Part shown: in pieces, positions 35,022-46,239 of the stretch
Layout of the letters: every line of letters begins with the position of its first letter
How positions within the stretch are numbered: position 1 is the first letter of the stretch
NCBI GenBank assembly: GCA_016630955.3
Contig: CM049987.1
Span: 2,604,001-2,668,000 of the forward strand
Reading direction: 5' to 3'
Source of the DNA: Didymella arachidicola
Lineage: Eukaryota > Ascomycota > Dothideomycetes > Pleosporales > Didymellaceae
Length of the DNA stretch: 64,000 bases
Program-made: the position numbers and the translations under genes
The notes under the pieces: model-generated
Databases searched by the model: none
Seen by the model: the letters and a program-made list of their open reading frames with translations, nothing else
Told to the model about the DNA's origin: nothing

Positions 35022-36149
35022 CGTGAGGTCTGGGGGAGCAAGTGTATTGTTGGGAATTTGGACTTGCGATGTTCAAATGTTCTGCATCGAGACATGGAAT
35101 AGTGGCGGAGATAAGTGACTGGAAGTTTTTGAAGTGCCAAGCCAGATGACGGATGATCGACAGGTACGAGGACCAGCGGGGGTTGGGTGGGCACTGGGCA
35201 CGCTTCAAAGTAGGGACTTCTCAATTTCTCAGGAACTGTATTGTACTGGCTCCCGACGGGCTCTCTGGTCGTCTACAATGATCATGAAGAGGCTGCTTCG
35301 GCTGGCAGGTACAACCGTGCAAGCAAGCACTTCGCGTAAGCTCGCTGATTGACGCAGTCAGCCTCGCATTCTCCACAAGGCTGTGAATAAGTCGCAACGC
35401 TAGTCTCTTTCAGTTCGCTGCTCGCTTGAAAGGCCTCAACGCGGTCAGGATATGCACCGCAGCTGTCAGCAGAGCTCAGCCGCATGCTGGATGCGACTCC
35501 ACCGCGGACACTCCAGAGTTTTGTAAGAGAACGCTGTCTCCAATCATACGGGATCTTGCTGTAAAGTACTGTGTAGTTGGAAGCAAGCATTTCTCCGCCA
35601 CAGCGGCTCAAGCAGAGACTCGGGCGTTTGATAAACGTTGCCGTGCGGGTCGTCTCATGCTTGTCCTGAAATAGACGAGGCTTCGTCAGAAAGACGCGGC
35701 TAAGCAGCAGCGCCACAGGCACAGTTCCAGGGATGCAGCGCTGTTCAGGTGGGCTGCACGAGAAGCGCAGCACAGCAAAGCCAGCTAGCTGTCAGGCTGA
35801 ACGCTGCTTTTGACAGCTGTGGGTAGCGGTATTTGTTGAAGAGCAGAAGTTCCCTGTCTGCGGAGCCAAACTTGTTTCCCGCGCACTTTGTACCTCGACA
35901 GGACCCGCAGCAGCGTCACTTCACAACGGCGTTGCTAGGTAAACATCGCTGCCGTGCACCCTCCATCCCCGCCAAACGCAGCAGGTTTCATATTGCCGCG
36001 ATACGTCTTTTGCATTTGCGCGATCAACAAAGTCACGTTTGACTTGCTGGGCAATCCCTATTCACGCATTTTCACGCGTGTTTGGGCAGTGGAGTCGGTG
36101 TTCGCAGCATCCGCAAGTACAGTGAAGGCGCAGCAACGCTCCCGGCATC
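35022..36149. promoter_or_regulatory. Shared divergent upstream region, phosphatase / chitin synthase
   Basis: About 1.1 kb. A 163-codon minus-strand frame at 35282-35773 begins at GTG and lacks any motif, so it is not called. No repeat noticed. Confidence 0.35.
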
Positions 36150-39100
36150 ATGAGTGGCTACAATCGGTTAGGTGAGTACTTCTATCTGAGAACCCAAGCA
36201 TCCGAGGATCCCAGCCTGTGCATATTAATTACGATTGCGTCGCACGCATAGCCGGCTACTGCGCTCAGAGGCCATTTCCCGAGCCTCCCTGTCGCTTCCT
36301 CTTGGGCTACCAGATCTTACATATCGCGGCCTGGACCTGCGCCCTTTGCATTCCTCGTCACCCGCGCATTCATTCGCTGCATATCACTATCGCTATTGCT
36401 CTGCCACGCTGCGCTCAGTCCGCTAATCGAGCACACACACAGACGAGGACCATCCGTACGAGATGGATCCACGACGCCCAGGGCCAGGGCGCACACCTTC
36501 GCCGGGGCATCCGCTCGCGGGCTACCAGCTCGAAGACAACTATGGCTCGCACGCAGGGCCGCTCGAGATCCCCATGGGACCAAACATGACGCATCCCGCG
36601 GCTTCAGGAGACAGACTGCCCCTGCAGCCCAGCGTCAGTGTTCAAGTGGGCAGTAGGAGCGCTAGAGCTGACATACGCAGTACTCCGTTGAAAACATCCC
36701 ATATGCCGGAGGCGCCTATCACGACGACTACGATCCACGACCGCAACGACACGACAGCGACTACTCGCTCGATCCGCAGGCACACCACGATGCGTACTAC
36801 AACCAGCCATACGAGCCCACACCGCACGACGAGAGCCCGCACCAGGGCTACGGCACGCAGCCAGACCACTACTGGCAAGATGAGCAGGACGGCAGGCCGA
36901 TGCTGGGAGGCGCCAACTCGTACGGGCCAGATCCTCACGACCTGGATGACCAGATGGATCCCGAGAACCCTTTCCACGACGAGCCTATCCAACACAGCCC
37001 TAGTCCGACGCCAATCAAGAGGTGGAAGACAGTCAAGGAAGTGCAATTGTTCAAGGGCAACCTGGTCCTCGATTGCCCAATCCCTCCGCGACTACTAAAT
37101 CAGGTTCCACATGCACAGCCCCCAGAACGTGACGAGTTCACACATATGCGCTATTCGGCCGCCACCTGCGATCCTGCCGATTTCGATGCAGAACGTTTCA
37201 CTCTGCGCCAGAAGTTGTTCGCGAAGCCGAGGCATACAGAGTTGTTCGTCGTTGTGACTATGTACAACGAAGAAGACGAGCTGTTTGCACGGACCATGAT
37301 GGGTGTCATCAAGAACATCGAGTACATGAATTCGCGAACCAACAGCAAAACGTGGGGCAAGGACGCGTGGAAGAAGATCGTAGTGTGCGTCGTCAGCGAC
37401 GGACGTGCGAAGATCAACCCGCGAACCAGAGCCGTTCTTGCAGGTCTTGGTGTGTATCAGGATGGCATTGCCAAGCAACAAGTCAACGGGAAGGATGTAA
37501 CGGCACATATTTACGAAGTACGTGATGCAAAGTGGCTGTGTTCGGGACAATGACTAACGAGATTGACTAGTACACTACGCAAATGACACTTGACATCAAA
37601 AAGGGCGTAGTCGGTGTTAAGAAGGGTAACACACCCGTCCAGATGCTCTTCTGTCTGAAAGAAAAGAACCAGAAGAAGATCAACTCGCATCGATGGTTTT
37701 TCCAAGCGTTCGGTACCGTCCTGGACCCCAACATCTGTGTCTTGATCGATGCTGGTACCAAGCCTGGCAAAGACTCAATTTACCAGCTTTGGAAGGCATT
37801 CGACCTTGAGCCCATGTGCGCAGGCGCTTGTGGAGAAATCAAAGCTATGCTAGTCAACGGGAAGAAGCTTCTGAATCCACTTGTAGCCACCCAAAACTTC
37901 GAGTACAAGATGTCCAACATCTTGGATAAGCCAATGGAATCTGCCTTTGGGTTTATCACTGTGCTTCCTGGTGCCTTCTCGGCCTACCGCTATGTCGCGC
38001 TCCAGAATGACAAGACCGGCCAGGGACCACTGGAGAAGTACTTTGCGGGTGAGAAGATGCACGGTGCGAATGCTGGTATTTTCACGGCCAACATGTACCT
38101 TGCCGAAGACCGTATTCTGTGTTTCGAGCTCGTCTCCAAGAGGAACTGTCATTGGATCCTGCAGTACGTCAAATCTTCCAACGGCGAGACTGATGTCCCC
38201 ACGACAATGGCCGAATTCATCAGCCAGCGTCGTCGTTGGTTGAATGGTTCCTTCTTCGCTGCAGTCTACGCCTTGGCCCACTCTTTCGACATCTTCCGCA
38301 GTGATCACTCGGCGATCCGCAAGACAATGTTCCTCATCGAGTTCTTTTACCAGACTATCAGCATGATCTTCGCTTGGTTTGCCCTCGGTAACTTCTACTT
38401 GGTCTTCCACATCCTCACTAATTCCCTAGCAACATATATCGGTGTCGCTGGCAAGGTCCTGTTCATCTTGTTTGAATGGCTGTACATTGCAGTCCTGATA
38501 ACGTGTTTCATCCTTTCGCTCGGCAATCGACCCCAGGGCTCCAACAAGTGGTACATGTCCATGGTGTATTTCTGGTGTATTATCATGACATACCTCATGT
38601 TCGCATCAGTGTTCATCACGGTCAAGTCTATCCAGAGCGTAGTCAACGACAAAGACGGCTTCACCTTTTCAGACGTCTTCGAGAACAAAACCTTTTTCAA
38701 CTTGATCGTCTCGCTGGGATCGACGTACGTCATGTGGTTCATCGTCTCGTTCCTCTTCCTGGACCCATGGCACATGTTCACTTGTTTCATCCAGTACCTG
38801 CTGATGACACCGACATACACCAACATCCTCAACGTCTACGCTTTCTGTAATACGCACGACATCACTTGGGGTACAAAGGGTGACGACAAGCCCGAGAAGC
38901 TGCCTTCGGTCACGACCAAGGCTGATGGAAAGGCTGATATTCAGGCTCCCACCGACGATGCTGATCTGAACACTATGTACGAGAAAGAGTTGCAGACATT
39001 CAGCGCCAAGTGGAAGGAAGAGAAGAAGGTGCCTTCGCCCCAGGACAAGCAAGAGGATTACTACAAGGGTTTCCGATCTGGTGTCGTCTTGTTTTGGATG

Positions 39101-39359
39101 CTCTGCAATCTTGGCCTTACCGCGCTCGTACTTCAGTCTGGTGGCCTGGAGCTCACTGTCGCGGACGACAAGCAGTCCGAGCAACAAACCCGCGTGGCAA
39201 ACATCTACCTCGGTGTCGTGCTGTGGAGTGTTGCGGGTCTTGCAGCATTCCGCTTCATTGGAGCCGTGTGGTTCCTGATTGTCCGCATGGTAAGTCTACG
39301 CTCTATCTCCTTGCTCAGGTCCAGACAGCTAACGTCAAAAACAGTTCCGAGGTGTTTAG
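36150..39359 (+). CDS. Chitin synthase, division I (class I-III)
   Basis: Five exons (36150-36171, 36443-36633, 36681-37517, 37571-39289, 39345-39359) encode 927 residues. The first exon has 22 coding bases (MSGYNRL) before a 271-nt intron, and the join reads MSGYNRLDEDHPYEMDPRRP; a start at the downstream Met 36463 would lose this. After a Pro/Tyr/Asp-rich N-terminus come TVKEVQLFKGNLVLDCPIP and the catalytic domain: TMYNEEDELFARTMMGV, VVCVVSDGR, LPGAFSAYRY, EDRILCFELV and QRRRWLNGSFFA (the QRRRW product-channel motif). About seven membrane helices follow. The last exon supplies only FRGV and the stop. The enzyme polymerises UDP-GlcNAc into chitin at the plasma membrane. Class I is my preference within division I, from the KEVQLFKGNLVLDCP segment. 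Confidence 0.95.
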
Positions 39360-40156
39360 AGATACGTTGTCGCAGGCAACTTTGTAGGTACTTGGCGCAT
39401 GTTTGGGTATGTACAGTACACGACCTCAGGCCTGACACGCGCATTGCGCGGCCGGCACGATCTGATGCTTTGATGGCGCTTTTGGATCTTGCGTGCGAGC
39501 TTTACGACTCTTTACCAGTATTATACCTCTACAGTAAGTTGTCTCGTATCGAATGGTATAACCTCCTGGTTCAACAAACATTCTATTGTCTTCCAATCTG
39601 AAGGTCACCAGCTTCGCACTCGCGCCCCGCCCTTTGTTCTCGTCGTGCGATCGAAATGTTGTTGTGATGTTACTGCATGATCTAGTGACGCAGCCGCTAG
39701 TTGCTCATTCGGAGGCTGCACATCGCTGTTCTTCTCCCTTCTTTCGCTATGGAGATGACTGCATTCGTCAAGCTTCACTTACCCTCACCTTCGTCAGTGT
39801 TCTTTTGTCGTCGCCCCGCACAGACCGCTGGTCGCGGTCGCCCCTGCTGTATACAAACAGACCCCACTCCCCAACTCTGTCTCTCAGCTCGCACTCCTTC
39901 AACGCGACTCTACTTCCGCGGCCCATCCTGCATCTCCAATTGCTACCTTTCTGTCAGCTTCAACCACAGTCACGCTACTTTCAACGCCGAGTTTCGTTGG
40001 CCCTGTGAGTCTCTCTCACCACGCCTTCCTCAGTGGGCTCGCGTACTGCGATCCTCCCCCTCGACCGAAAAGCTGACCTTTGCTTCCTCGTAGACTCAAA
40101 CTACACATACACAACTCTTGGCGCTTATTCTCGTATCTAGCTTTGTCGACACAGCT
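39360..40156. promoter_or_regulatory. Upstream region and pyrimidine-rich leader of the CCHC gene
   Basis: About 800 bp, with a C/T-rich stretch from about 39780 to 40150 typical of strongly expressed fungal promoters and leaders. Open frames here have no motif. Confidence 0.35.
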
Positions 40157-41879
40157 ATGAGCTGGAACGCAGGTGCTGACAGTGAGTCACCTCATCCCTT
40201 TGCTGTATACACCTTACTGATTACCTCCAGGCGGCGATGCATGGGGAGCTGCTGCCACTGGTGGTGATTCTCGGGGCGGTGCTGGTACCTCTGGTGGTGA
40301 CGCTGGAGGCTCATGGGGCGGCAGTGGTGAAGCTGGCGCTGGCGCTGGCGGCGCTGGCGGCGGTGCTTGCCGACAGTAAGTTCCCATTCCTACCCCAATA
40401 TCCCAAAATTGTGAGATAGTCGCAGTGGCTCTGAGCGTCATCCAAAAACTGAGATATCCTTGTCGGCTGCAATGCGCCCTGACGCTATGCTAATGTTCTT
40501 CACAGCTGCGGCCAGGAAGGCCACTTCGCCCGCGAGTGCCCCGACGCACCACCCGGAGGCGGTCTCACTGGCGAATGCTACAACTGCGGTGAGATTGGCC
40601 ATAACAAGGCGGATTGCACCAACCCTCGCGTCGAGCGCGAGTTCACCGGCACGTGCAATGCGTGCGGCGTTGAGGGACATGCTGCACGCAGCTGCCCGAC
40701 CAACCCGATGAAGTGTAAGCTTTGTGACAAGGAGGGCCACAAGGCTCTCGAGTGCAAAGAACGTCGTCTTGTCGACTGGACCGGTGTTCCTGAGCTCGAA
40801 GCTAACGAGGCCTGGATGAAAGTCGTCGAGGCCGGTAACAAAAAGGATCTGGACGGCTTCCGTACCTGCCTCAAGGCTTACGCCCGCGCTCTCGTCGACG
40901 AATTTTCCCTTCCCGAAGTTGAAGTCGCCCTTCGCGCCGATGATATTCCTATCTATCTCATTGCTCTCCGGCAGGAAATCGCCCCCAACATGACCGTGGT
41001 CGACATGATCGGCAACCCAGAACGTGAGTTCGTTCTCACCATCCAACTCCTTGCGAAGCCTCGCCGGGCAAAGATGGCTGTAGGTTGGCCCAAGGATCAA
41101 GATGAGAACCTCCTACGTCTTGCATCCGCCGGATTCGTTCAGGATCGTGGTGTCCCTCTCTGCAGTAACTGCGGTGAGCTCGGTCACATCAAGAAGGCAA
41201 GTGATCATAGTACTAAAGGTCGAATCTTGCTAACACATCCCAGCACTGTAAGGAAGAGCAGCCCGAGCACACATCGATGACACCTGCCGTTCAATGTGTC
41301 TACTGTTCCGAGGAAGGTCACCGTGCTCGTGACTGCCCGAAGGAGCGTGTCAACCCACATGCCTGCAGAAACTGCAAACAGGAGGGACACAACTCTAAGG
41401 ATTGTGACCAGCCTCGTTCTGCCGAAGGTGTAGAGTGCCGCAAGTGCAATGAGATGGGTCATTTCTCCAAGGACGTAAGTTTGCTTCCATTTCCTGAGCT
41501 TTGCAGTCACTGACTACGTCCACAGTGCCCCAACGTCGAGGCTCGTCCACCTAGGACCTGCCGCAACTGCGGCTCTGAGGACCACATCGCGAAGGAGTGT
41601 GACCAGCCCCGTAACCCGGATAACGTTACTTGCCGCAACTGCGAGAAGCAAGGTCACTTTTCTCGCGACTGTCCGGAGCCCAAGGACTGGTCGAAGGTTC
41701 AGTGCCAAAACTGTCAGGAGTTCGGACACACCATTAAGCGCTGCAAGGCCCCTCTTGCTGAGGGAGATGCCATGGGCTCAGGTGGTGCCGTAGAGACCTC
41801 CGGTGGCTGGGGAGCTGGAGACGCCACCGCTCCAGCTGGTGGTGGATGGGAGGCAGGCGGTGGAAGTGGAGGCTGGTAG
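40157..41879 (+). CDS. Zinc-knuckle (CCHC) nucleic-acid-binding protein, 11 knuckles
   Basis: Exons 40157-40181, 40231-40375, 40506-41196, 41244-41474 and 41526-41879 encode 481 residues. Exon 1 is 25 nt. A Gly/Ala/Trp-rich N-terminus leads to four knuckles of the form C-x2-C-x4-H-x4-C (CRHCGQEGHFAREC is rebuilt by splicing), then a helical linker of about 130 residues containing VALRADDIPIYLIALRQE, then seven more, the ninth overall having Asp in place of the Gly before His (CRNCGSEDHIAKEC). The tail is Gly/Trp-rich. The third intron (41197-41243) is GC-AG (GCAAGT donor), supported because it joins CSNCGELGHIKK to HC and completes a knuckle. Relatives (CNBP, yeast Gis2) bind single-stranded nucleic acid and affect translation. 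The linker splitting the knuckles suggests a larger fungal form. Confidence 0.93.
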
Positions 41880-42047
41880 AGCGCTGTCTCACGCCTACTA
41901 TAACATGGTGATGAGCATTATAGCGCGTATGTGATGTCCTGAAGGCGTCCCGCTGTCACTTTAATGGCTCAGTCGGGGCAGCTCTAAGCTGCACGTTTTC
42001 GGGCCAAATGAAAAGTCCATCTAATTGACTTGCTTTGCCTCCATACT

Positions 42048-42266
42048 CTAACTGCCTTTATACAATCGATCCCAAATGTGCATGGTGGGCATTCCATGTC
42101 CGCGTAGCCAAACGAGCTCCGCGTCTAAGGTTAACCCCGCATTCTGGTCACTGGGCGCCACGACAGGCGGATCTTCCTCCACTCCGCCAGGGAGCTTCCA
42201 AGAGCCGCAACCACACTTCTGGCATGGCGACTCGACTGCCACATCGTATTCGCGCTCTGCTTCCAT
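42048..42266 (-). CDS. Possible small protein with CxxCxC, unknown
   Basis: An ATG-initiated frame of 72 residues: acidic start MEAEREYDVAVESP, CQKCGCGSWKLPGGVEEDPP, then LDAELVWLRGHGMPTMHIWD. The composition is protein-like and the CQKCGC is suggestive of metal binding, but there is no intron, no known family and no independent support. It could equally be a relic or chance. Confidence 0.25.
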   Translation of the reverse strand: MEAEREYDVAVESPCQKCGCGSWKLPGGVEEDPPVVAPSDQNAGLTLDAELVWLRGHGMPTMHIWDRLYKGS

Positions 42267-42516
42267 CACGCTTCGCGGAACACTTCATGACCATCGGCAA
42301 GTACCGAAGGCCTGGTCAGCTGCCAATACTACTGACATGCTTGGCTGAAGTCGTCCGCGTGCTTTCTGTTGGAAAGAGCACTGTACTAGCGTTGTTTACG
42401 CGCTAGTTGGATGAGTACTTGGGCTTCCCGTCCATAGTCACGAACAATCAATCATACTTCAACATTTTCGAGCCTCGTGGTCAGCGGCCATTGCTCTTTT
42501 TGGAAACTTCTCCTTT

Positions 42517-42540
42517 TAACCAAGACCCGGGTCTTGGTTA
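42517..42540. repeat. Perfect 24-bp palindrome
   Basis: Half-site TAACCAAGACCC followed at once by its reverse complement, centred on CCCGGG. A similar but imperfect inverted repeat follows about 210 bp downstream. Confidence 0.9.
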
Positions 42541-43082
42541 GCATTCACACTTCAGCTACGATGCTGCTGATCAGCGCTACAAAATGCAGTTCGACGACAG
42601 AAGCAGATTGATGAGAGAACGACCAGAAGAAGGGAAGACGTAGTTTTATGTAATACAGACTGTAATGCTCGGTCAATAGACATTGGGACTTGACCAACGA
42701 TTCCGTTTCTGCGATCGAATGAAGGACAAAGAACCATGCCTCCGCATTCCAAGATCCCGGTTCTTGGTTTGCACGAACTAAATGCCCGCTCTCAGCTTGG
42801 TACCCCACGATTCCGACTGGTCTCATCTCCGCACCAATACGACACCAAGAAATGCTGAGCCCACTACCTATCGGTCAAGAAGTTTTCAATAGCCATATGA
42901 GTGTTTGCATTGCTAGAAGCATGCTTGGAAGCCAAGGCACTGTTGACGAAAAATGCCGCGGCCAGCGTTCGCAAGTACAGATATAACTCTGGTCCATGGC
43001 CTGATCATCGCTTGGAGTTAACAAGGAGTACCTATACACGTCTCTCCGTACACAGCCAAGCAAAATTCAAACAAAGCGCATC

Positions 43083-44798
43083 ATGACGAACAGTAGCAGC
43101 CGCGACGAATCCAAGCCCAGCGCAGTTCACCAGGAGAAATTCGACTTACCACCTACCCACTCCGACACCGACGTCGACGGCATCGAAGAGAAGCGGATCA
43201 TCCGCAAGATCGACTGGAGACTTTTACCTATCCTCGGCGCCTTATACTCAATCTCCCTCGTAAGCCCACCCCTTACTCGCCATCTCATCCACCTCACACA
43301 CCACAGATCGACCGCACAAACATCGCCAACGCGCGCGTCGCCGGCATGGGCGCAGACCTCGCGCTCAACGTCGGCGACAGATACACGATTGCGCTTGTGA
43401 TGTTCTTCCCGACGTATTTTCTCTTCGAGCTGCCGTCTAATATTGTGCTGAGGAGAGTTGGTAGTGCGAATTGGCTTGCTTTTATTGCGCTGGCGTGGGG
43501 TGCGGTTATGGTTGGCCAGGGATTCGCTACGAGCTGGCAGACTCTGACAGTGTGCCGTGCGTTGCTTGGTTTCTTCGAAGCGGGTTTTTTTCCTGGGTGT
43601 AGGTATACTCAGCGTTGTGCGGGATGGGATTTCGTGGCAGGTGCTGACTAGTTCAGGTGTCTATCTGATAACATGTTGGTACAAGCGAAGAGAGATGCAG
43701 AAGCGGTTCGTAGTCTCTATCCAGTAGTATCATGGTCGTCACTGACAGACACAGTTTGGGTGGATTCTACCTCGTCGCCGTCGGTGTCGGCGGCATCGCC
43801 AACATCCTCGCCTACGGCATCATGCAGATGGAAGGCGTCGGCGGTATCCGCGGCTGGCAATGGATCTTCATCCTCGAAGGCATCCTAACCTGCATCGTCG
43901 CCATCGGCGCCTGGTTCGTCATTCTCGACTTCCCCGACAGAGCAGCGCAGCAGGGCTTCCTGAACGAGCGCGAGGCCGCCTTCGTCCTGCACCGCATCGA
44001 ACACGATCGAGGCGATTCCGAAGCCGACCCTCTCACCTGGTCCAAATTCCTCACCCACCTAACCGATCTAAAACTCTGGGCTTTCTGCACCCTCTTCATG
44101 AGCACCACAGTGCCCGTCTACGCCTTCGCGTACTCCCCCCTCCCATTCGAAATCCTCTACAGTCCTAACCTTACCCAGATACTTCACCCCCGTCATCCTC
44201 GTCGGCCTCGGCTACTCCGCCGGCCTCGCAAACGCCCTCTCCGCTCCCCCCGCCATCGCCGCCATGATCACCGCCTTCGGCTTCGCCTGGCTCGGCGACA
44301 AATTTAACCTGCGCGCCCCCCTCATCGCTATCCAGAGCATCATCTGCCTGGTTGGCCTGATGATCGTCGCGTACGCGGAGGACGGCGGCGTGCGCTACTT
44401 CGGCATTTTCCTGGGTATTATGGGCGGGCAGGGCAATGTGCCTGCTATCCTGACGTATCAGGCGAATAATATTAGGATGCAGAGTAAGAGGAGTACGGCG
44501 AGTGCGCTGCAGATTGGGTGAGTGGTGACGAGTGGAGATGTGTGATGGGAGCTGATCTTTTGATAGGTTCGGGGCGATAGGAGGGATTGTTGCGTCGACT
44601 GTGTTTAGGCAGAGGGATGCGCCGAGGTATGTAGTTGGGTTGTGGGTTAGTGCTGGGTTGCAGTTTTATACGCTCGTGGTGCTTTGTGTGACGAGTTGGT
44701 ATTTTTGGCGCACGAATAAGGAAGCTGATCGTCGGGTTGCGGATGGTGAGGTCCCGGATCCGATCGAGGGCCAGGTTGGGTTCAGGTATACGATCTAG
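43083..44798 (+). CDS. MFS transporter, Dal5/anion:cation symporter family
   Basis: Six exons (43083-43259, 43307-43598, 43657-43705, 43755-44129, 44179-44517, 44567-44798) encode 487 residues; exon 3 is only 49 nt. Family features: EEKRIIRKIDWRLLPILGAL, the SLIDRTNIANARVAG segment restored across intron 1, FFPTYFLFELPSNIVLRRVG, GFFEAGFFPGCVYLITCWYK across intron 2, FVILDFPDRAA, and AYFTPVILVGLGYSA restored across intron 4 (GTACTC donor). About twelve helices. It is a plasma-membrane organic-anion importer by family; the substrate is unknown. It is a different gene from the one at 31-33 kb, not a tandem copy. Confidence 0.92.
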
Positions 44799-45036
44799 GC
44801 TGCAGACTTGTGCACTTTGGGTCCAGCGAGGAGGTTGAGAGCAGGGATCCAGTGGTTGTCGTTGCTGATGGTAGCATACCGCAAGACACTGCGGCGACTG
44901 TTATTTATCGATACGAAAGATGAGGTTCCGCGCCCCGATGTGTAGTGTCGCACGGGCTGATATACATTCAACTGAGCCTGCTTTGCGCTCTTCTTCGCAC
45001 AGACTGCAACACAGCGCTCTCCAACCCGTCTCCAGC

Positions 45037-46239
45037 CTACCTCACCACCCTCCCCCACCCAAAGCCCCTCACCCCATTGCTCACCCACACACCTTCGCCC
45101 ACCTCCACAGTGTCAATAGAAATCGGCTCCTCCATACAATACCCCTTCCCCAACGCCCACCTCCTACTCGTACCCCGCTGCCCTCCCGCACCAACCTTTG
45201 CGCTCCTCACACTATGACCCCAGCGCCCTGCAAACGGCTTTCTCAGCTCGCCCTCGTCGCGCTGAAAGTCATCTCCAGGCGCGCCATCGCCTTCATCGCT
45301 CTTCACCTTGAAAGCCTCGGGCACACCCACCGGTGGCGTGACCCATCTCCCTCCCCTCCAGAAATACAAGCTCGTCAGCGTGCCTTCGGTGATCTCATTG
45401 ACGGTGCTGTACAAAATGACCTCGCGATGGACGGGGGACGAGGCGTTGGAGGGAAGTGCGCGGCCCCGGCTGGCATCGTACATGTCCCGCGCGGTGGTTT
45501 TGAGGAGCGTAAAGGGTGAGCTGGGCGTTGGGTGGGTGTCGAGACGGAGTGTCCATTCTGGTGGAGGGGGGATGGTAGAACGGTCCTGTGATGATGGGCC
45601 TTCGGACGGTGAGTCTTGGATCCAATTGGGATCTTGGTTCCCTGCTGGGAGGGTGACGCCGGTGCCGAGATCCAACGCACCACCGGTCAATGGTGAGGGC
45701 TTGAATTCTTTGGGTTGAGGCGGTTGAGCGGATTGACTCGAGTCGCCGGCGGGCAGCGAGTCCGTGGGTCCGAGTGTCAGGGCGCCACCGGTCAGTGGGG
45801 AGGGCTTGAAAGGTTTCTGCTCCTGCTGTTGGGCGGGATGCTTCGTCGAGGCTGCATCTGGAGGATCGAAGGATGTGGGGTACAGCGTGGTCACGGGCAC
45901 AGCCGGGATTGGTAGAAAGTCGACGTTCATGTTCGCAGAAGCGTCGAAGAGGATGCGGATTTTTAATGGCCCATCCTCTTTGCTTTCTTCTGCTTGCCAT
46001 TCTCTGACTTTAGACAGCAACGTCGAGTGTAATGCTGAACCATCTGCAAGAGTTTCTGTTACAGCGTTGAAATCAAAGTGTTGCGCAGCTTCTACCATAC
46101 GGTCGCGGTGGTAGGTCAGCATGTAGAACGGCGACGGAGTTACGAAGTTTAGACCCGGTCTCGAGTTCTCGTTACTCGTCAAAAGGAGCGGATCGTAACG
46201 GATTGAGGTGAAGAGCTGGAAGTTTGGCGATGTCGACAT
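45037..46239 (-). CDS. Class-IV aminotransferase-fold protein, aminodeoxychorismate lyase-like
   Basis: Single exon, 400 residues from the first ATG (46239); the frame upstream has only GTG. The N-terminal part (FQLFTSIRYDPLLLTSNENS, FYMLTYHRDRMVEAAQHF) and C-terminal part (LLKTTARDMYDASRGRA, REVILYSTVNEITEGTLTSLYFWRGGRWVTPPVG, GTSRRWALGKGYCMEEP, GEGVWVSNGVRGFGWGRV) match fungal 4-amino-4-deoxychorismate lyases, which release p-aminobenzoate for folate; LLKTT carries the likely PLP lysine. Between the halves is an insert with two copies of FKPSPLTGGAL(T/D)LG about 40 residues apart. The insert is hydrophilic and probably a surface loop. Other class-IV enzymes cannot be fully excluded. Confidence 0.85.
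   Translation of the reverse strand: MSTSPNFQLFTSIRYDPLLLTSNENSRPGLNFVTPSPFYMLTYHRDRMVEAAQHFDFNAVTETLADGSALHSTLLSKVREWQAEESKEDGPLKIRILFDASANMNVDFLPIPAVPVTTLYPTSFDPPDAASTKHPAQQQEQKPFKPSPLTGGALTLGPTDSLPAGDSSQSAQPPQPKEFKPSPLTGGALDLGTGVTLPAGNQDPNWIQDSPSEGPSSQDRSTIPPPPEWTLRLDTHPTPSSPFTLLKTTARDMYDASRGRALPSNASSPVHREVILYSTVNEITEGTLTSLYFWRGGRWVTPPVGVPEAFKVKSDEGDGAPGDDFQRDEGELRKPFAGRWGHSVRSAKVGAGGQRGTSRRWALGKGYCMEEPISIDTVEVGEGVWVSNGVRGFGWGRVVR

Larger units (their letters stand above)
41880..43082. other. Intergenic with two CCAAGA palindromes, upstream of MFS gene
   Basis: 1.2 kb. A perfect 24-bp palindrome lies at 42517-42540 (half-site TAACCAAGACCC) and a related imperfect one at about 42749-42767 (CCAAGA, 7-nt centre, TCTTGG). 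Apart from the small frame listed separately, no gene is supported. Confidence 0.5.

Noticed and set aside
35282..35773. 163-codon minus-strand frame upstream of the chitin synthase
   Set aside because: Begins at GTG, no family motif, no splice evidence, lies in a divergent promoter region.
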